Shown here piece after piece: positions 11,777-23,224 of a stretch of DNA of 64,000 nucleotides. The DNA is taken from contig NC_054389.1 in NCBI RefSeq assembly GCF_001625195.1, forward strand, positions 1,922,001 through 1,986,000. The letters run 5' to 3'. This stretch comes from Drechmeria coniospora. Its lineage: Eukaryota > Ascomycota > Sordariomycetes > Hypocreales > Ophiocordycipitaceae. The notes under the pieces were generated by a model, which was not told the origin of the DNA, did not search any database, and was given only the letters and a program-made list of their open reading frames with translations. The position numbers and the translations under genes were made by a program. The first letter of the stretch is position 1, and every line of letters starts with the position of its first letter.

Positions 11777-13627
11777 TTGGGGCGCGCGTAGGGATCGGCG
11801 CTGCGGGCGGATGCAGCGAACGAGAAGTGTCAATGAGGTACGTCGGCAGGGGGGGCGGTGCGGCCGTTGCTAGGTGCGCACGAGAAATCCGTCGCGAGGG
11901 ATGCTGGCGATGGGGATGGTGGTGCGAGGAACACGTTGGCGGATGCGAGGCGAAGGTGAAGGGTCCGACGTCATCGGCGCTCAATCAAGGTTCGGCGAGC
12001 TTCAACGCAGCTCCGCCAGCCGCAGAAGGCAAGGCGGCGTCTCGTCTCGGGGGCGCACCAAGCCTCCCTGTATCCTGGCCTTTGCTGGGGGCAGCTGCGG
12101 CGGCGAGAAGCAAATAATGGGTGCTGGTACTGCCTTTGGTTTCAGTTTCAGGACGTTATGCAAGCTTCAAGTACTCACTGTCCCCAAGGAACTCACTGTG
12201 CCCAGGGCACCAACAGTTGACTTGAAGCATGCTGGTGCTGTAGCGTGCTGCACGGCGTCCCTAGCGGGTGATGGAGCGTGCCCGACACAGGCGGGGCATG
12301 ATTTGCATGTCCGTTCAAGTACCAGAAGGCCTAGACGATTAGCGTGCCAGGGCCCGGAGCTGCCTGACAGGCACACCAAGGTTGGGGGCGACACATGACG
12401 CGCTGACCAGAAGCGGTGTGCATGCACGGGGAACCATGAACATGAATACTTGATACCAGAATGCCGCACAAGTAGATGCACTTAATCCCCGACGACCTGC
12501 GATTCGGGATCGAAGGTATTACTTGTGTGCGGATACTAATCGTAGCAACAGCTGCACTCGGTGCCCGCACAGTGCGGGGGAATTAAGTACCAGGTTCCTA
12601 CGGAAAACGAAGTACTTACAGTTAGTACTCCGGACGTACTTATAGTATTACTCCGTACTCCGTATCCGTACATGTACAGTACAGTAAGTATTGTTGTCTT
12701 TCTCATTTTACTGTACAGTATTGTGCTCCGTACAATTACTGACAGATATTACCATACATACTAGGTAGTGTGTCCTGCTGTACAGTGCGGTAAACTACAT
12801 CTGCTGGAACAGCAGATGTACTTGGGTGACAAGGCGTGCACATGTGCTCCGTACGGAGTGTGCCTAATGTATGACAGCATTGACAGGTTGCCAGGCGGCA
12901 TCTGCCGTGCGGTTGCTCAGGCGCTGTAATATAGAGCACTTGTGCACCATTGTCTCCATACATCTGCGTACCGGTACAAGCTGGTACGCGAACCTGTGAA
13001 ATCAACCTCATGCTCGTTCTCTCCCGTACAGTGCAAGACTTCGGACCAGTACTTGTGCATGTACATGTTCGTGCAGATGCTCAAGTACGGAGTACAAGTA
13101 CACTTTTTACAGGGGTATAAGCTACGACTCCCAGCCCACGGAGTAATCCAGTGTACAAGTACAGAGTACGGAGTGCAGTACGGAGTGCAGTACGGAGTAC
13201 TTCGCACAGGTGCCGGAAATGGCCCTAGGGGCTGCCAGAGAACTCTACCACACTGCTGGAAGCAAGTACACCGTTGGGCACAGTTGCACTCCGCACGGAG
13301 GACTCCGCACCGCATGTACTGAATAACATGTACGCCTATACGGATCACTCGCATGTATCATGTATTACTCCGTACAGGTACAAGCGGGTGTCCTGTACCT
13401 GGTACTCACCGGTTCCTCCATGGGGCCAGGCCGGCAAGCTTGGGAGGGGCGGGGGTGGGGAGGGGCGACATGAAGCTCTCGAAGCTATCGCCGTCACCAA
13501 GCTCTGGTCGGTCGCCCGCTCGGCAGCATCGTGCAGCTCAACATCAACAGCCTCGAGAGCGCTCGCGACGACAGCACATCAACCCTTCGACTCCGTAGAC
13601 GCTGCGCTGCGCTGCGCCGCGGCTGCC
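11777..13627. other. Intergenic region rich in GTAC words
   Basis: Lies between the divergent TMEM16 and metallophosphoesterase genes. From about 12,450 on the DNA is AT-richer and crowded with TACTCCGTA, GTACTTG and GTACATGTAC-type words, including a 12-base palindrome CTCCGTACGGAG at 12,847-12,858. No gene seen. Confidence 0.65.
13165..13200. repeat. Three tandem copies of a 12-base TACGGAGT unit
   Basis: The unit AGTACGGAGTGC occurs twice exactly and once with one change (AGTACGGAGTAC), head to tail. The unit contains the motif that is dispersed throughout the intergenic DNA of this window. Confidence 0.85.
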
Positions 13628-14831
13628 ATGGGCCTCCTCACCTGGCTCGGCTTCCGCCGGCGCAACCAATTCGAGAGCCTCACGCTCCTCGACCACATGC
13701 TGTCCTCGCCCCTCACCTACCTCGTCGATCGTTTCTATCACCTCGTCCTCGTCCTCCGCGGGTCCCCCTTCTACCCGCCGCGCGGCAAGGCTGCCATCCG
13801 CGTCGTCTGCATCGCCGACACCCACGACCAGCTCGTCTCCGTCCCCGTCGGTGACGTCCTAATCCACGCCGGCGACCTCACCACCGACGGCTCGGCCGCC
13901 GACGTCCAGCGACAGCTCGACTGGCTCAAGAGCCTGCCGCACCCCGTCAAGATCGTCGTTGCCGGCAACCACGACAGCTACTTTGATGCGCGCTCCCGCT
14001 CGGCCGACGACGTCCGCACCGCCGCCAAGCTCGACCTCGACGGCCTGCTCTACCTCGAGGGAGAGCTGACGGTGCAGGAGGTGAAAGGTCGCCAGCTCGC
14101 CATCTTTGGCGCGCCTGACATTCCGGAATGCGGGCCCGAGAACTTTGCGTGAGTTTGCGTGGCTGGTCGGCTGGCCGGCTGATCTTGGCCGGACCTCGCC
14201 CCGTCACGCCACCCTCCCTTGGCCTCGCCCTCGCCCTCGCCCTCCGCCGCGCACTCTAACGCGTTCGCCTCCGCTCCAGGTTTCAGTACACGCCCGCCAA
14301 GCAGCCCTGGCTGAGCAAGGTGCCCCCCCGGACCGACATTCTCGTCACTCACGGACCACCGGTACGCCGCGACGCCCCTGATTCCCCTTGCTTGTGCACG
14401 CTACGAGTGTTGTGCTGCGCCTGGCACCCGCTGGCATCCCGTCGCTCACCGGCCATGAATAGAAACATCACAGGGACCTCGGCATCGGGTGCCCTCACCT
14501 CCTCCGCGAGGTCTGGCGCGTGAAGCCGCGTCTCCACGTCTTTGGCCACACCCACTGGGCCTACGGCAAGGAGTCGGTCTACTTTGATGGCATGCAGGTT
14601 GCCTATGAGCGCCTGCTGTCACGACCACGGCGCGGCCTGCTCTGGGACCTCGTCCCCAACGAGTCCTGGCTCGACATGGCGCAAGTCCTGCTCCACGGCG
14701 TCCACAGCGTCTTGTGGAAGTGGCTCATGGGTGGTCCGGGGAGCAACCAAGGCAGCCTCATGGTGAATGCGGCCCAGATGCACAAGAACTCGGGCACGGT
14801 TAGGAGCCGGGCCGTAGTGGTGGATATGTAA
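13628..14831 (+). CDS. Calcineurin-like metallophosphoesterase
   Basis: Three exons: 13628-14148, 14280-14361 and 14463-14831; 323 residues. All five signature blocks of the binuclear metallophosphoesterase fold are present: D64-x-H66 (CIADTHD), GD at 82-83 (AGDLT), GNHD at 113-116, H198 (THGPP) and GHTH at 229-232. The enzyme should bind two metal ions and hydrolyse phosphomonoesters or diesters. It resembles the MPPED/YfcE-like branch found in many fungi, but the substrate is unknown. The intron placed before KHHRDLGIGC uses a TAG acceptor; the nearer CAG would break the frame. There is no clear signal peptide, although residues 30-45 are hydrophobic. The frame is open upstream of the chosen ATG, but that stretch is repeat-like. 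Confidence 0.9.
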
Positions 14832-15337
14832 AATAATACTTGTTCACTTCACCCCCCCTCGACACCTCGACGGACGTGGTATTATTATGCAGCGGCCGAT
14901 GGGTGGCAGACAGCAGAGCAGCATGGTTGGCACCACGAAGCCGCCGAGCAAACTACTCATGTACATCCCATCCGTCTCAATATCATCACCTCGTTGTCCA
15001 CTCGCCTGGCGAATGAAGAATCTACTTGCCGTACTCTGTACTGAAAAAAAAAAATCAAACTGGCCATTCCGCATGCTCCTTCGGGTTCCATCTCTAGGAC
15101 GTTAGGTATATTGGATACGCTATGTGATGATTGCGCTTGGGTATGCCAGGAATCAAATCAAGTCGTTGCCGGTCGTCGTAGTCGTGTATGATCGATCGTT
15201 CATGTACGCATTGTGTCGCAGCCCGAGCCCACGACACTCCACTCCATCCCTCATCCGAACCGACCCTCGATCGCCGAAACCCCTTGACGAAACGCCGCCC
15301 TTGCGAGGCCAAGACAAAAATGAAATGCGAGCCCGAA
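14832..15337. other. Short convergent intergenic region
   Basis: Lies between the 3' ends of the metallophosphoesterase (+) and the GH16 gene (-). Contains an A-run near 15,046 and nothing else recognisable; it probably carries both 3' UTRs. Confidence 0.7.
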
Positions 15338-17591
15338 TTACAAAAGGACGATCAGCGCCAACGCCGCGGCGCCAAAGGACGCGGCGGCAAGCGCAAGCGA
15401 ACTGCCGTGGATGCTCTTCGCTCCCGCCAGAACGACGGCAGGCTGCTTGACCGTCAAGTTGCGGTTCGTCGTGCCGTTGATGGCGCGACCTACCACCGCC
15501 GTTTCGCACGGCTCCGACGCCAGGACCTTGCTGTTCTTGACCACGGCCGGCACGAGAGCGGCCTTGTTGACCTCGGCCGGCGAGGGAGCGACGACCAGCG
15601 CCGTCGACTTGGACCCCGCCCCCTGCTTGGACCCCGCCGTCGGCTTGGTCTGCTTGTGCGCCCTTGTCCTCGTCTTGTCGGCCTCGCAATCGCAGTCTTT
15701 GTCCCCGTGCAGCTCGATGGCGACGACGGACGTGCCCGACAGCTTGACGGACTTGATCTTCGAGCCCGTCCCCTTCCCCGTCTTGGCGCTGCCGGTGTGG
15801 AGCGGAAGCTTGGCGCGAACGGCCGTCGCGGCCAGCTTGTCGGCGCCCGTGAGCTTGACGCGGTTGTTCGGCGCCATCGGCGGCGGCACATGCGGCCGCG
15901 TTTCGTTTTTGGCCACGGCGCGGTACATGGTCAGGAGGTGGCCGCTCGAGATGGCCCGGCGCGCGAGATGGGCTCTCCGGGAGCGTAGCATGTTCAGGCT
16001 CGTCATGTTGCTGGAGCGCGCGTCGGCCAGGCCGCCGCAGAACTCGTCCGAGTCGCCCGGGCAGGGGATGGTGCAGCCGCCGCTCTCGTCGGCGCTCCTG
16101 GCACGGGTGCCGGCGTCGAGGGTGTCGGCGCAGTAGCAGGTGCGGTTGAAGAGTCCGGCAAAGGTGCTCGATGTCAGCTTGCAGGCGTCGACGCACTTTT
16201 CGATGGCCATGTCGGCGCTGTCGAGCGCCTGGCGAAAGGTCGAAAAGCCAGTGGTGGAGCCGAAGCAGCCGAGGGAGGCGAAGCCGTTGACCTGGGCCGG
16301 GTTGGCGGGAGACGACGAGGGTTCGGCTGCGGAGCCGGTTGCGGAGCCCGTGACGACGGCGCTGGACGTGCCGGTGGCCGAGGCCGAGGCCGTGATGGTT
16401 TTGGTTTTCGTCGACGTCACCGTTATCGTTGATGTCGTCGTCGGCTCGTCCGACGTCGTCTTCGGCTCGCTCATCGTCGTCTTTTTCGACTCGCTCACCG
16501 TCGTCGTCGTCGACCCGGTCGGTGTTGTCGTCGACTCGGTCAACGGGACGGCGGAGAACTGGTAGGCCTCGATGTACTGAACGTCCCAGTACGCGTTGGA
16601 AAACGCCGACGGGTTGTTGGCCACGTACTCGGGGCACGTGGGCGCATATTCGTTGCACGTATCCGACTTTCCCCAGACGGCGTTTCCCCAGTCTCCGCAG
16701 AAGTTCTACACGCACATCAGAGGTCAGCTGGGTTCCAACTCGGTGCAGGGATGGTCGAGGGCGACGCACTATGTTGATGACGATGCTCATGTCCTTGAAA
16801 AAGGAGTCAGGTTGGCAGCTTGCGCCGCCAAAGACGGCGTCCGGGCGCTTCCACTTCTCCGGCGTCGGATCCTTGGCGTGTATGTCGCTGGGAATCTCGT
16901 TTCGCGCAAAGTGCCAGACCTTGATGTACGAATCGTCCCAGAGCATGGCGTAGACGCCGCCACCGGCGGCGTTGAACCCATCACCGTACGTCGTCCCGTC
17001 GTCGGCGGGCGGAACGTAGCCGCAGCCGACGTTCAGGGTACCCACGGCGCATTCTTGCGAGAGCAAGCGGCCCGCCGACATGGCTTCCACGCCGGCCTCG
17101 ACCGTGCACCCGTCCGCCGTGTGGGCCGAGATGAGGTTCTGGTGGGCCGTGTTGGCGCCCTCGATGATGTCGATCTCGCCGCCGTGCGGCCAGTTGGTGC
17201 CGTAGGCCCAGACTGACGGCGCTCGTCGTTAGATGCTGCCACGCCGTCGCCGTCGAGGACTCGGGACGGGGAGAGACGTACAGGCTGGCCACAGGCCGCA
17301 TTGCGACGGGGGCATGTGCAGGAAGTCGGCGATGAAGAGGCCGCTGTTGTATGCCTCCTTGCTCTCGAGCCGGATGCTAGGCCGCCCCTCGTTCAGGCCG
17401 TAGGTTCTGTTGTGGTCGACGCCCAGCCTCACGACCCCCGTCGTCTCGTCGACGGAGAAGAGACCCAAGGCCTCGGCGTTGGGCCTGTTCTGGTACGAGA
17501 CGTACCCATGAGAGGGATCGGGGTAGTCGATCCAGTTGAAGCCCGAGAGCAGCGATTCCCCGACGTAGGAGGTGACCAGAGAGTAGGCCAT
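15338..17591 (-). CDS. GH16 endo-beta-1,3(4)-glucanase-like protein with WSC domain and C-terminal membrane anchor signal
   Basis: Three exons: 17591-17282, 17212-16770 and 16705-15338; 706 residues. The concanavalin-like GH16 domain spans about residues 3-300 and carries the catalytic motif E116-I-D118-I-I-E121, with Glu as nucleophile and acid/base. A Ser/Thr-rich linker (about 305-385), probably O-glycosylated, leads to a Cys-rich WSC carbohydrate-binding domain (about 392-476, GFASLGCFGS ... CYCADTL ... DEFCGG). The tail is basic and ends in a hydrophobic segment (SLALAAASFGAAALALIVLL) at the very C-terminus, as in GPI-anchored or tail-anchored proteins. The likely role is remodelling of cell-wall beta-glucan. 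The chosen ATG gives no clear signal peptide. The frame runs open to an ATG at about 17,733, but the intervening sequence is a Pro-rich C-tract that looks like leader. Confidence 0.88.
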
Positions 17592-18319
17592 CGTCACCGG
17601 CAGGAGGAGGGGGGGGGGGGGAGGGGAGTCGAGTCGGGTCAGGTCAGGTTCGGTCAAAAGAGGCCCTGCTCGGCTGTCCGTCGCTTTGGCCAAATCTGGG
17701 CTTCTTTCCGCAGGAGGGTGAGGGCGCGCCATCGTGAGGCGTGCGCAACCGATGCCATATATATTGATGCTCGACACCGGCCCCTCGCGGCTCGCACGCA
17801 CGCTCCTGCGCCAAGCAGGTTGAGAGGGCGAGGAATGAAATTCGACGTTGGGACGCTTCCATTTCGCGTGACCGAGTGGCTCGATGTGCCGACGGCGGCT
17901 GCATTGTTCTCGGGACCGAAAAGGCGCTTGCTTGTCTCGCACCCTCATAGCCAAGTATTCAATTCCTCACGACGGCTAGGGGACCTCTATTGACGGCCCA
18001 TACCGATCGTGGTGACGTAGCGGACGGTGGGGCCATCCCTGATGCCGCGGGCCATCCGAGACATGACGGCCCAGGGGTTGCACTCGACGCATTCCAGACG
18101 AGCGTCGCCACCCGGGCCCTGCCTCGCCCAGAACTTCAGCTGCATACCTCTCCGGGGCGTTCTGCGAAGCGAGGCGAACATCGGCGTCGACGGTGGTGTA
18201 CGCAATGCCGGCAGTTCTCGTGCGTAAGCGTAGCGTTTGCACGGCAGACGTTCTCCTTCTCTCCTCTCGTTCCTAGCAAAACTTCGCCCCGTCTCGGGCG
18301 GCCCCTTGAAACGGTAGCG
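17592..18319. other. Intergenic region: GH16 promoter and PEX12 3' side
   Basis: No gene seen. On the minus strand an ATATATAT-type TATA stretch lies near 17,756-17,765 and a long pyrimidine tract at 17,608-17,625, both upstream of the GH16 start. Confidence 0.6.
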
Positions 18320-19600
18320 CTAGATCATGATTCGCCGCAGGCCTTCGGTGCCACCAAGGACGCGTTTGCCCGTGACGGCGCATCGCCCTTGGCCGCTTTC
18401 CCACTTGCCGGCGCGGTCCAGCATGAAAGCCTCCTGCCTGTCGTGCGTGCCCTCGATCCACCTGTGGATGCAGCCGTAGCAGTAGACGATGCCGGTCTGG
18501 CAGGCCGTGGGCGTCACGATGTCGTCTTGGCATATCGGGCACGCCGACGCGTCCGGCCCCTGGCGAACAACATGTATCGGCAGCATCGAGGGCGTCGCGA
18601 CGGGGGCTTCGGAAGGCGAAATGCCACCGTCGGCCTCGGCGGCGGCCTCGTGCGCGTCCTTGTCGCCCTTGGGCTTCCGGAGCGCCGATCGCCTCCGGAC
18701 GGGCTCGACGATGGGCGGGGGCAGCTCGACGTGCTCCGTCGCCTTGCGCGAGAGCTGCTTCGCAAAGTCGGACTGATACCACCACTCGAGGAACTTGAGG
18801 GAGAAGATGCTCAAGGGCAGGAGCAGCGACAGGCTCGAGAGGGCCTTGGAGCCTAGCGCGCTCGGCGACCAGACGGATCGCGGACCGGGCTTGGCGCCGG
18901 CTCGGGGCTGGACGAGCGCCTCGATGGCCTGGTGGTCCGCCGCCGTCATTCTCCTCAGCCTCGTGCCGAGGATCCACATGAGCGGGTTGTGGTATCTCGT
19001 CCGGTCGAAGAGGTAGGCGAGGTGAAAGGCGATGACGGCCAAGTGGTAGGCGGCATGAAGGCTTGGGTACACGTTTCGCAGGAACGATCGGTAGAGACGC
19101 AGAAGACGGTCGCCGACGGTCGGGTTGTCGGGCATGCGCGTGTAGGCGGCGCCGAGGAGCGCTCTCGACGCATTCAGCTCGTAGCCCTCGTCCAGCTTGC
19201 GCCTGAGGTAGGGCACGGCGACGAGGATGCAGACGTTCCTCCAGACGTCGGCCGACGTCAGCCTCGTGGCGTCACGCACCAGCTGGGGCGTGGCCAGGCT
19301 CGCGCGCGTAATCTCGTCCCTCAGGGCCCTCTCGCGCTTGAGGCCGTAAAAGTTTTCGGTGAAGGAGCCGGCGCGGGTGCGCAGGTAGTGGCGCTCGACG
19401 GCGACCATGCAGAGGGCGTAGAGCTCGTCGAAGGAGTTGAGGATGCGCAGCAGGTATCGCGGGTGCCGCTGGGTGGCGACGGTGAGCAGGTAGCGGAGAG
19501 TCGGGGGGAGGAGGCCGTTGAGCTGCTGCTCCGAGAGCACCTCGAAGAGCGACGGTTTGTTGTCGTCGAAGGGGCCCCGAAGGGCCGTCACGAACTCCAT
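18320..19600 (-). CDS. PEX12: Peroxisome assembly protein 12 (peroxin-12, RING E3 subunit)
   Basis: A single exon of 426 residues. The N-terminus [20 protein letters not shown], followed by [18 protein letters not shown] and [19 protein letters not shown], is characteristic of Pex12. The Pex2/Pex12 membrane domain contains several hydrophobic helices. The C-terminus carries a degenerate RING: C354-x2-C357, C367, C374-x2-C377 and C407. As usual for Pex12 it lacks a full set of zinc ligands. Together with Pex2 and Pex10 the protein forms the peroxisomal ubiquitin ligase that recycles the import receptor Pex5. The frame continues upstream to a GTG at 19,816, but that extension is not Pex12-like and the ATG at 19,600 matches the family start. 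Confidence 0.95.
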   Translation of the reverse strand: MEFVTALRGPFDDNKPSLFEVLSEQQLNGLLPPTLRYLLTVATQRHPRYLLRILNSFDELYALCMVAVERHYLRTRAGSFTENFYGLKRERALRDEITRASLATPQLVRDATRLTSADVWRNVCILVAVPYLRRKLDEGYELNASRALLGAAYTRMPDNPTVGDRLLRLYRSFLRNVYPSLHAAYHLAVIAFHLAYLFDRTRYHNPLMWILGTRLRRMTAADHQAIEALVQPRAGAKPGPRSVWSPSALGSKALSSLSLLLPLSIFSLKFLEWWYQSDFAKQLSRKATEHVELPPPIVEPVRRRSALRKPKGDKDAHEAAAEADGGISPSEAPVATPSMLPIHVVRQGPDASACPICQDDIVTPTACQTGIVYCYGCIHRWIEGTHDRQEAFMLDRAGKWESGQGRCAVTGKRVLGGTEGLRRIMI

Positions 19601-20565
19601 GCCGGTGCGGGAGGCGATGGCCGGACGAGTCCCCCTCGGCGCCGCTTGCGTGTCCCCTTTCCGTCGGTCGCCTTGCACTGCGGGAAGAGAAGCGGCAGCA
19701 GGCCCGGCACGCGGGTCCGAAATTCGTAGAGGGAATTCGTAGATGGTTCGAGAATGCTTCGAGATGAATGCGAGGTTTTGGTTGAAACGTTGAACCGAGG
19801 AGCACTTGCCTCTCACGCACGCATCGGCTTCAACCTATCAGGAGCTCGCTGCCGTCCTTCAGGGCCCCATCCGGCTAAGCGCCGCAGGCACCGCTTGGGA
19901 CGAGCTCGGCAATCAAGCACAGCGATCACATGCCATCGGGCACGGGCAGGATCATGTGACTTGGCAAGCTATGCAAGAGTGTAAGTACATTATGTACGGA
20001 GTACTATACATGCACATATTAATTATTCCCTGCCCCTGCCGCTCTCTTTCGTCGGTGTACTTGCATGGATCGTAACTACAGTACTGCACTTAAGTACTTG
20101 CTCCGTACTCCGTACTTACTTACTAAGTACTGTAATTGCTTGTTCTCATGCATGTGCAGTGCGCACGGAGTAATTACAGTACTTACTTGTCCGTAAGTAC
20201 ATGTATGTACAGTACAGCTACAGTAGTTGCGTTGTACTTCGTACAGTACGTCCTCCGTAAAGTACTCCGTACATGTACTGGCAATCGTGAGCGATGCAGG
20301 ACCGATTCTTGGCGATCAGCTCTGCCATCTCGTGCAGTGATCTTGAGCAACTCCTACAAGTACGTACTGTACAAGTACCTACTCCGTACATGTACAAAAA
20401 ATATTTTACAGTATTAATTGCTGGATCTACAGCAGTTATTTACAGCCAACCACAGCAAGTGTACTTGACGGTAGCGGTACAGACCATGACTCCATTCCCG
20501 GTACGGATCTCACGAGATCCACTTCCCCTCCAGCGGGGACGAGAATGACTCTTTCCGTGCCATTG
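19601..20565. other. Intergenic region, GTAC-rich from about 19,980
   Basis: Upstream of PEX12 and downstream of the first small secreted protein. It shows a sharp change from GC-rich to AT-richer DNA with many TACTCCGTA, GTACTTAC and ACATGTAC words. No gene seen. Confidence 0.65.
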
Positions 20566-21141
20566 TTACCTGTAAATTCCTGGTCTCGAGCCTGCAAGGG
20601 AGGGCTTCTTTGTCCTCCTCTGGCAGTTTTTGGGGGAGAAAATCTTATCCGTCTTGGCCAGAATCATGGTGATTGGCTTCAAACGGAGTTGGACGGTTTG
20701 CTTCAGGCTCTCGGCCGTCTTCTGGAGAATCAAGTCGGCGGCGGCTTTGAACTCGGTCGAAATGGGTTTCATTGCCTCGCCGACGGCAACGCATTTGCCG
20801 GCATCGGCCGTCTCCTTGTATCTGAGCAGCTGGATCTGAACGTGACCGAATTCGGTCTCGATGAACTCAAGATGAGCCTCGACGGCAAAGTTTGCAAAGG
20901 GATCGATGTCGCCGGAAGCCTCGAGCTTTTGACGGAAGGTGGCAAAAGCAGCGGCAGTCTTGTTGGAGGCAATGGCGAGCTTGCCGAGAGCGTCGTTCTG
21001 GAGATGGCTGTCTATTTCACTGGCAAATTGCATCACCGCCTCGGAGACGCCAACTGCGGGAACGAAGTCTTCGGATTCGAGCTCGGCAAGAACGCCGGCG
21101 GAGGCGACGGCGGCGAAGATGATTGCTCCGATGAACTTCAT
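20566..21141 (-). CDS. Small secreted protein, paralogue 1 of a three-gene family
   Basis: One exon, 191 residues. The signal peptide MKFIGAIIFAAVASAGVLA is nearly the same as that of the copy at 26,440-26,961. The mature part is predicted helical and contains LRYKETADAGKCVAVGEAM, which aligns with the K..LF..(A/S)G.EAC.SV block of the other two copies. This copy is the most divergent: it lacks the PNSV.RL and CY blocks, and ends in a basic tail (RRTKKPSLAGSRPGIYR) after a second Cys. I do not recognise a named family. A small secreted helical product in a gene-poor block suggests an effector or surface-type protein, but this is inference. TATATAAA lies 85 bases before the ATG. A longer frame upstream (to 21,192) starts outside the signal peptide and was not used. 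Confidence 0.8.
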   Translation of the reverse strand: MKFIGAIIFAAVASAGVLAELESEDFVPAVGVSEAVMQFASEIDSHLQNDALGKLAIASNKTAAAFATFRQKLEASGDIDPFANFAVEAHLEFIETEFGHVQIQLLRYKETADAGKCVAVGEAMKPISTEFKAAADLILQKTAESLKQTVQLRLKPITMILAKTDKIFSPKNCQRRTKKPSLAGSRPGIYR

Positions 21142-21225
21142 TGTGGGCGATGAGGAAAAAGAAGACGGTACGTGGATAGTTTCGCCGCACAAAGCTTGGA
21201 TGGGTTTTTGGACCCGGAGGGTTTA

Positions 21226-21233
21226 TTTATATA
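21226..21233 (-). promoter_or_regulatory. TATA box of small secreted paralogue 1
   Basis: Reads TATATAAA on the minus strand, 85-92 bases upstream of the ATG at 21,141, the same spacing as in the other two copies. Confidence 0.55.
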
Positions 21234-21401
21234 CTACGTACAGCCTTGGTACGATCTCGCCGACCGACGAGCGTACTAGAATTGGAGCATACGATAGTGA
21301 GGTGTTGCTAAGGAACATAGGAGTGGACATATACTCGGGGCCGCACACCAACACGAGCACGAGGAAGTCACTGGGATTCAGTTACGTACGAGTACTTAAT
21401 C

Positions 21402-21434
21402 GAGAGGATTATTATTTGCGTTACGAACAAGGAC
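21402..21434 (-). promoter_or_regulatory. Upstream block shared with paralogues 2 and 3 (weak copy)
   Basis: On the plus strand GAGAGGATTATTATTTGCG followed by TTACGAACAAGG aligns, with a small gap, to the blocks upstream of the genes at 23,776 and 26,961. It lies about 260-290 bases before the ATG. The match is weaker than that between paralogues 2 and 3. Confidence 0.4.
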
Positions 21435-23224
21435 GGCAGTGAGCTGGTTTTTGATTTCGGGGTTCGGTCTGATGGGGTAGCGGACTATTTACTAGGAACC
21501 TAAGTACTTAGCCTAGATGGGGAAGCAGCATGGCGTAAGCCTACAGCACTGTAGTTGTACTTACTTGCTGTACTTAGGTGTACCGTATAGTACTTGTGTA
21601 CTGTACTAGGTACCTTACCTAGGTAGGTACCTAGCACGAGGTCGAGAAGGCATTCCCAATCCTTCGGGGGAGTTGCACCAATGATGAAGAGGGTGCCTGC
21701 CACAGCGGCGCTGTCGCCCTAGATCCCGCCGAAGGGTGCGGAGCAAATAATACTTGCAGTACATTTCCCAGGTGTTGACAGGAAGGGCCAATTGCGCCGA
21801 GATTGCCATAGCAGATGAAGCTACCGTACAGATACGGGGCGCTTGTACACCTACTGCACACTTACTTACTTACAGCCCTTACAGTACATGCATTACTATT
21901 GTATGATAAAGTCGGCGAGGGAGATGCGTACGCCGTACTCCGTACTTGGTGCAGTATTACTTGTAAGCGCTTGCATGTACTCCGTAATGTGCGTATACTT
22001 ACAAGCGTTGCAAGTGTACCTACCTAGGTACCTAGTAGGTTGGGGCACACCACAGGCCGCCCAGAGGTTGAGAGGTTTAATTCCATCTCACGCACCTGCA
22101 ACATAGGCACCTAGGTATTACCAAAGCATGTACAAGATCAGCACAGTGGACAGCGGCAGAATACTTAGAGATGGGTGTGCTTGTAAAGCGTAGCACGTCG
22201 TCCGCCCCATAGGGACCATCCGAGGCGGTAAAATCCGGCAAATCTTGTTATCAAGTACCTTGGTACTTGACATGCACCATTGCTCCCTCGGTGGGCTCGT
22301 TCCTAGCACATGTTCTCTGTAAGTACACCTACCTACTTAGTACTTACAATACACCTGCTGCGTATTTGTACTTGCACAGTACGGAGAACTGATAAGCGGA
22401 TAGGACGACGGATTGACCATCAAGTCCAAGTATTATTATTGTACTTCATAATACTTTACAGTACATGGCAAGTACTTACATGTACTTGTTCTTGGTGCTC
22501 CGTACTTATTGTACTATATAGAGTGGGTGGGGGTGGCCAAAAAGTGCCGACTCAATTTGCAGTAATTAGTGCCACTTGAATCGAATCGTCACTTTTTGTC
22601 AAGCGACTGACTGACTGCAACTGTACCGGCTTGTGGCGGCGACCAGCTTTGCATGGCCGCGCCCACCGTTCCTTCGCCCGAGAATACTAGGTACTTACTG
22701 TACATGTCCGCTGTACTTATGCCTCGTTCGTGACGGATGGGTTTACAGTACATGAATGCATCAATGCAAAAATGCGACGAAAGCATTCCGGAAGCTTCAT
22801 CGTACTCGTACGAGAGTGAGTCGTTCAACGCACATACATGGGCACTCGCACGTACAGTACTCGACAAGTGTAGCCGATACGATCGTGCCAGCACCTGTAT
22901 GCCGACGAAAAGTGATGGCTGCCTTTTGCCCGACTGCGTATCTGGGGTTTCTCATGCAAGTGTCTCCATGTACTTGCGTGCAGGTGGGATATGGTTTCGA
23001 CATTGGTCGCGGGGAATGGGTCGTCATGATGAAGTGCATGCATGTACTTGCTTGTAGGCATCGTCTTGCTCTTGTGAGGCTAGCATCACCCAGCTACCAT
23101 TGGTCCCCCGGGTGATGTGCAGGCATGCGCTTTCTTGCCATCCGTCTTCTTGCCCGTGCCTCGCAGTGACGCAAACCGAGCCGACGGGAACGGCCACTCG
23201 TGCATGAAACGGTCGGCTTTCTCT

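Larger units (their letters stand above)
21142..23224. other. Intergenic region between small secreted paralogues 1 and 2
   Basis: The promoter of paralogue 1 occupies the first 300 bases. The rest is crowded with GTAC words, including palindromic CCTAGG/GGTACC blocks near 21,605-21,635 and 22,018-22,036. No gene seen. Confidence 0.6.

Noticed and set aside
15153..17090. 645-codon frame on the minus strand
   Set aside because: It starts inside GH16 exon 2 in the correct frame but then runs through the intron and out of frame across exon 3; the spliced GH16-WSC model explains the region.
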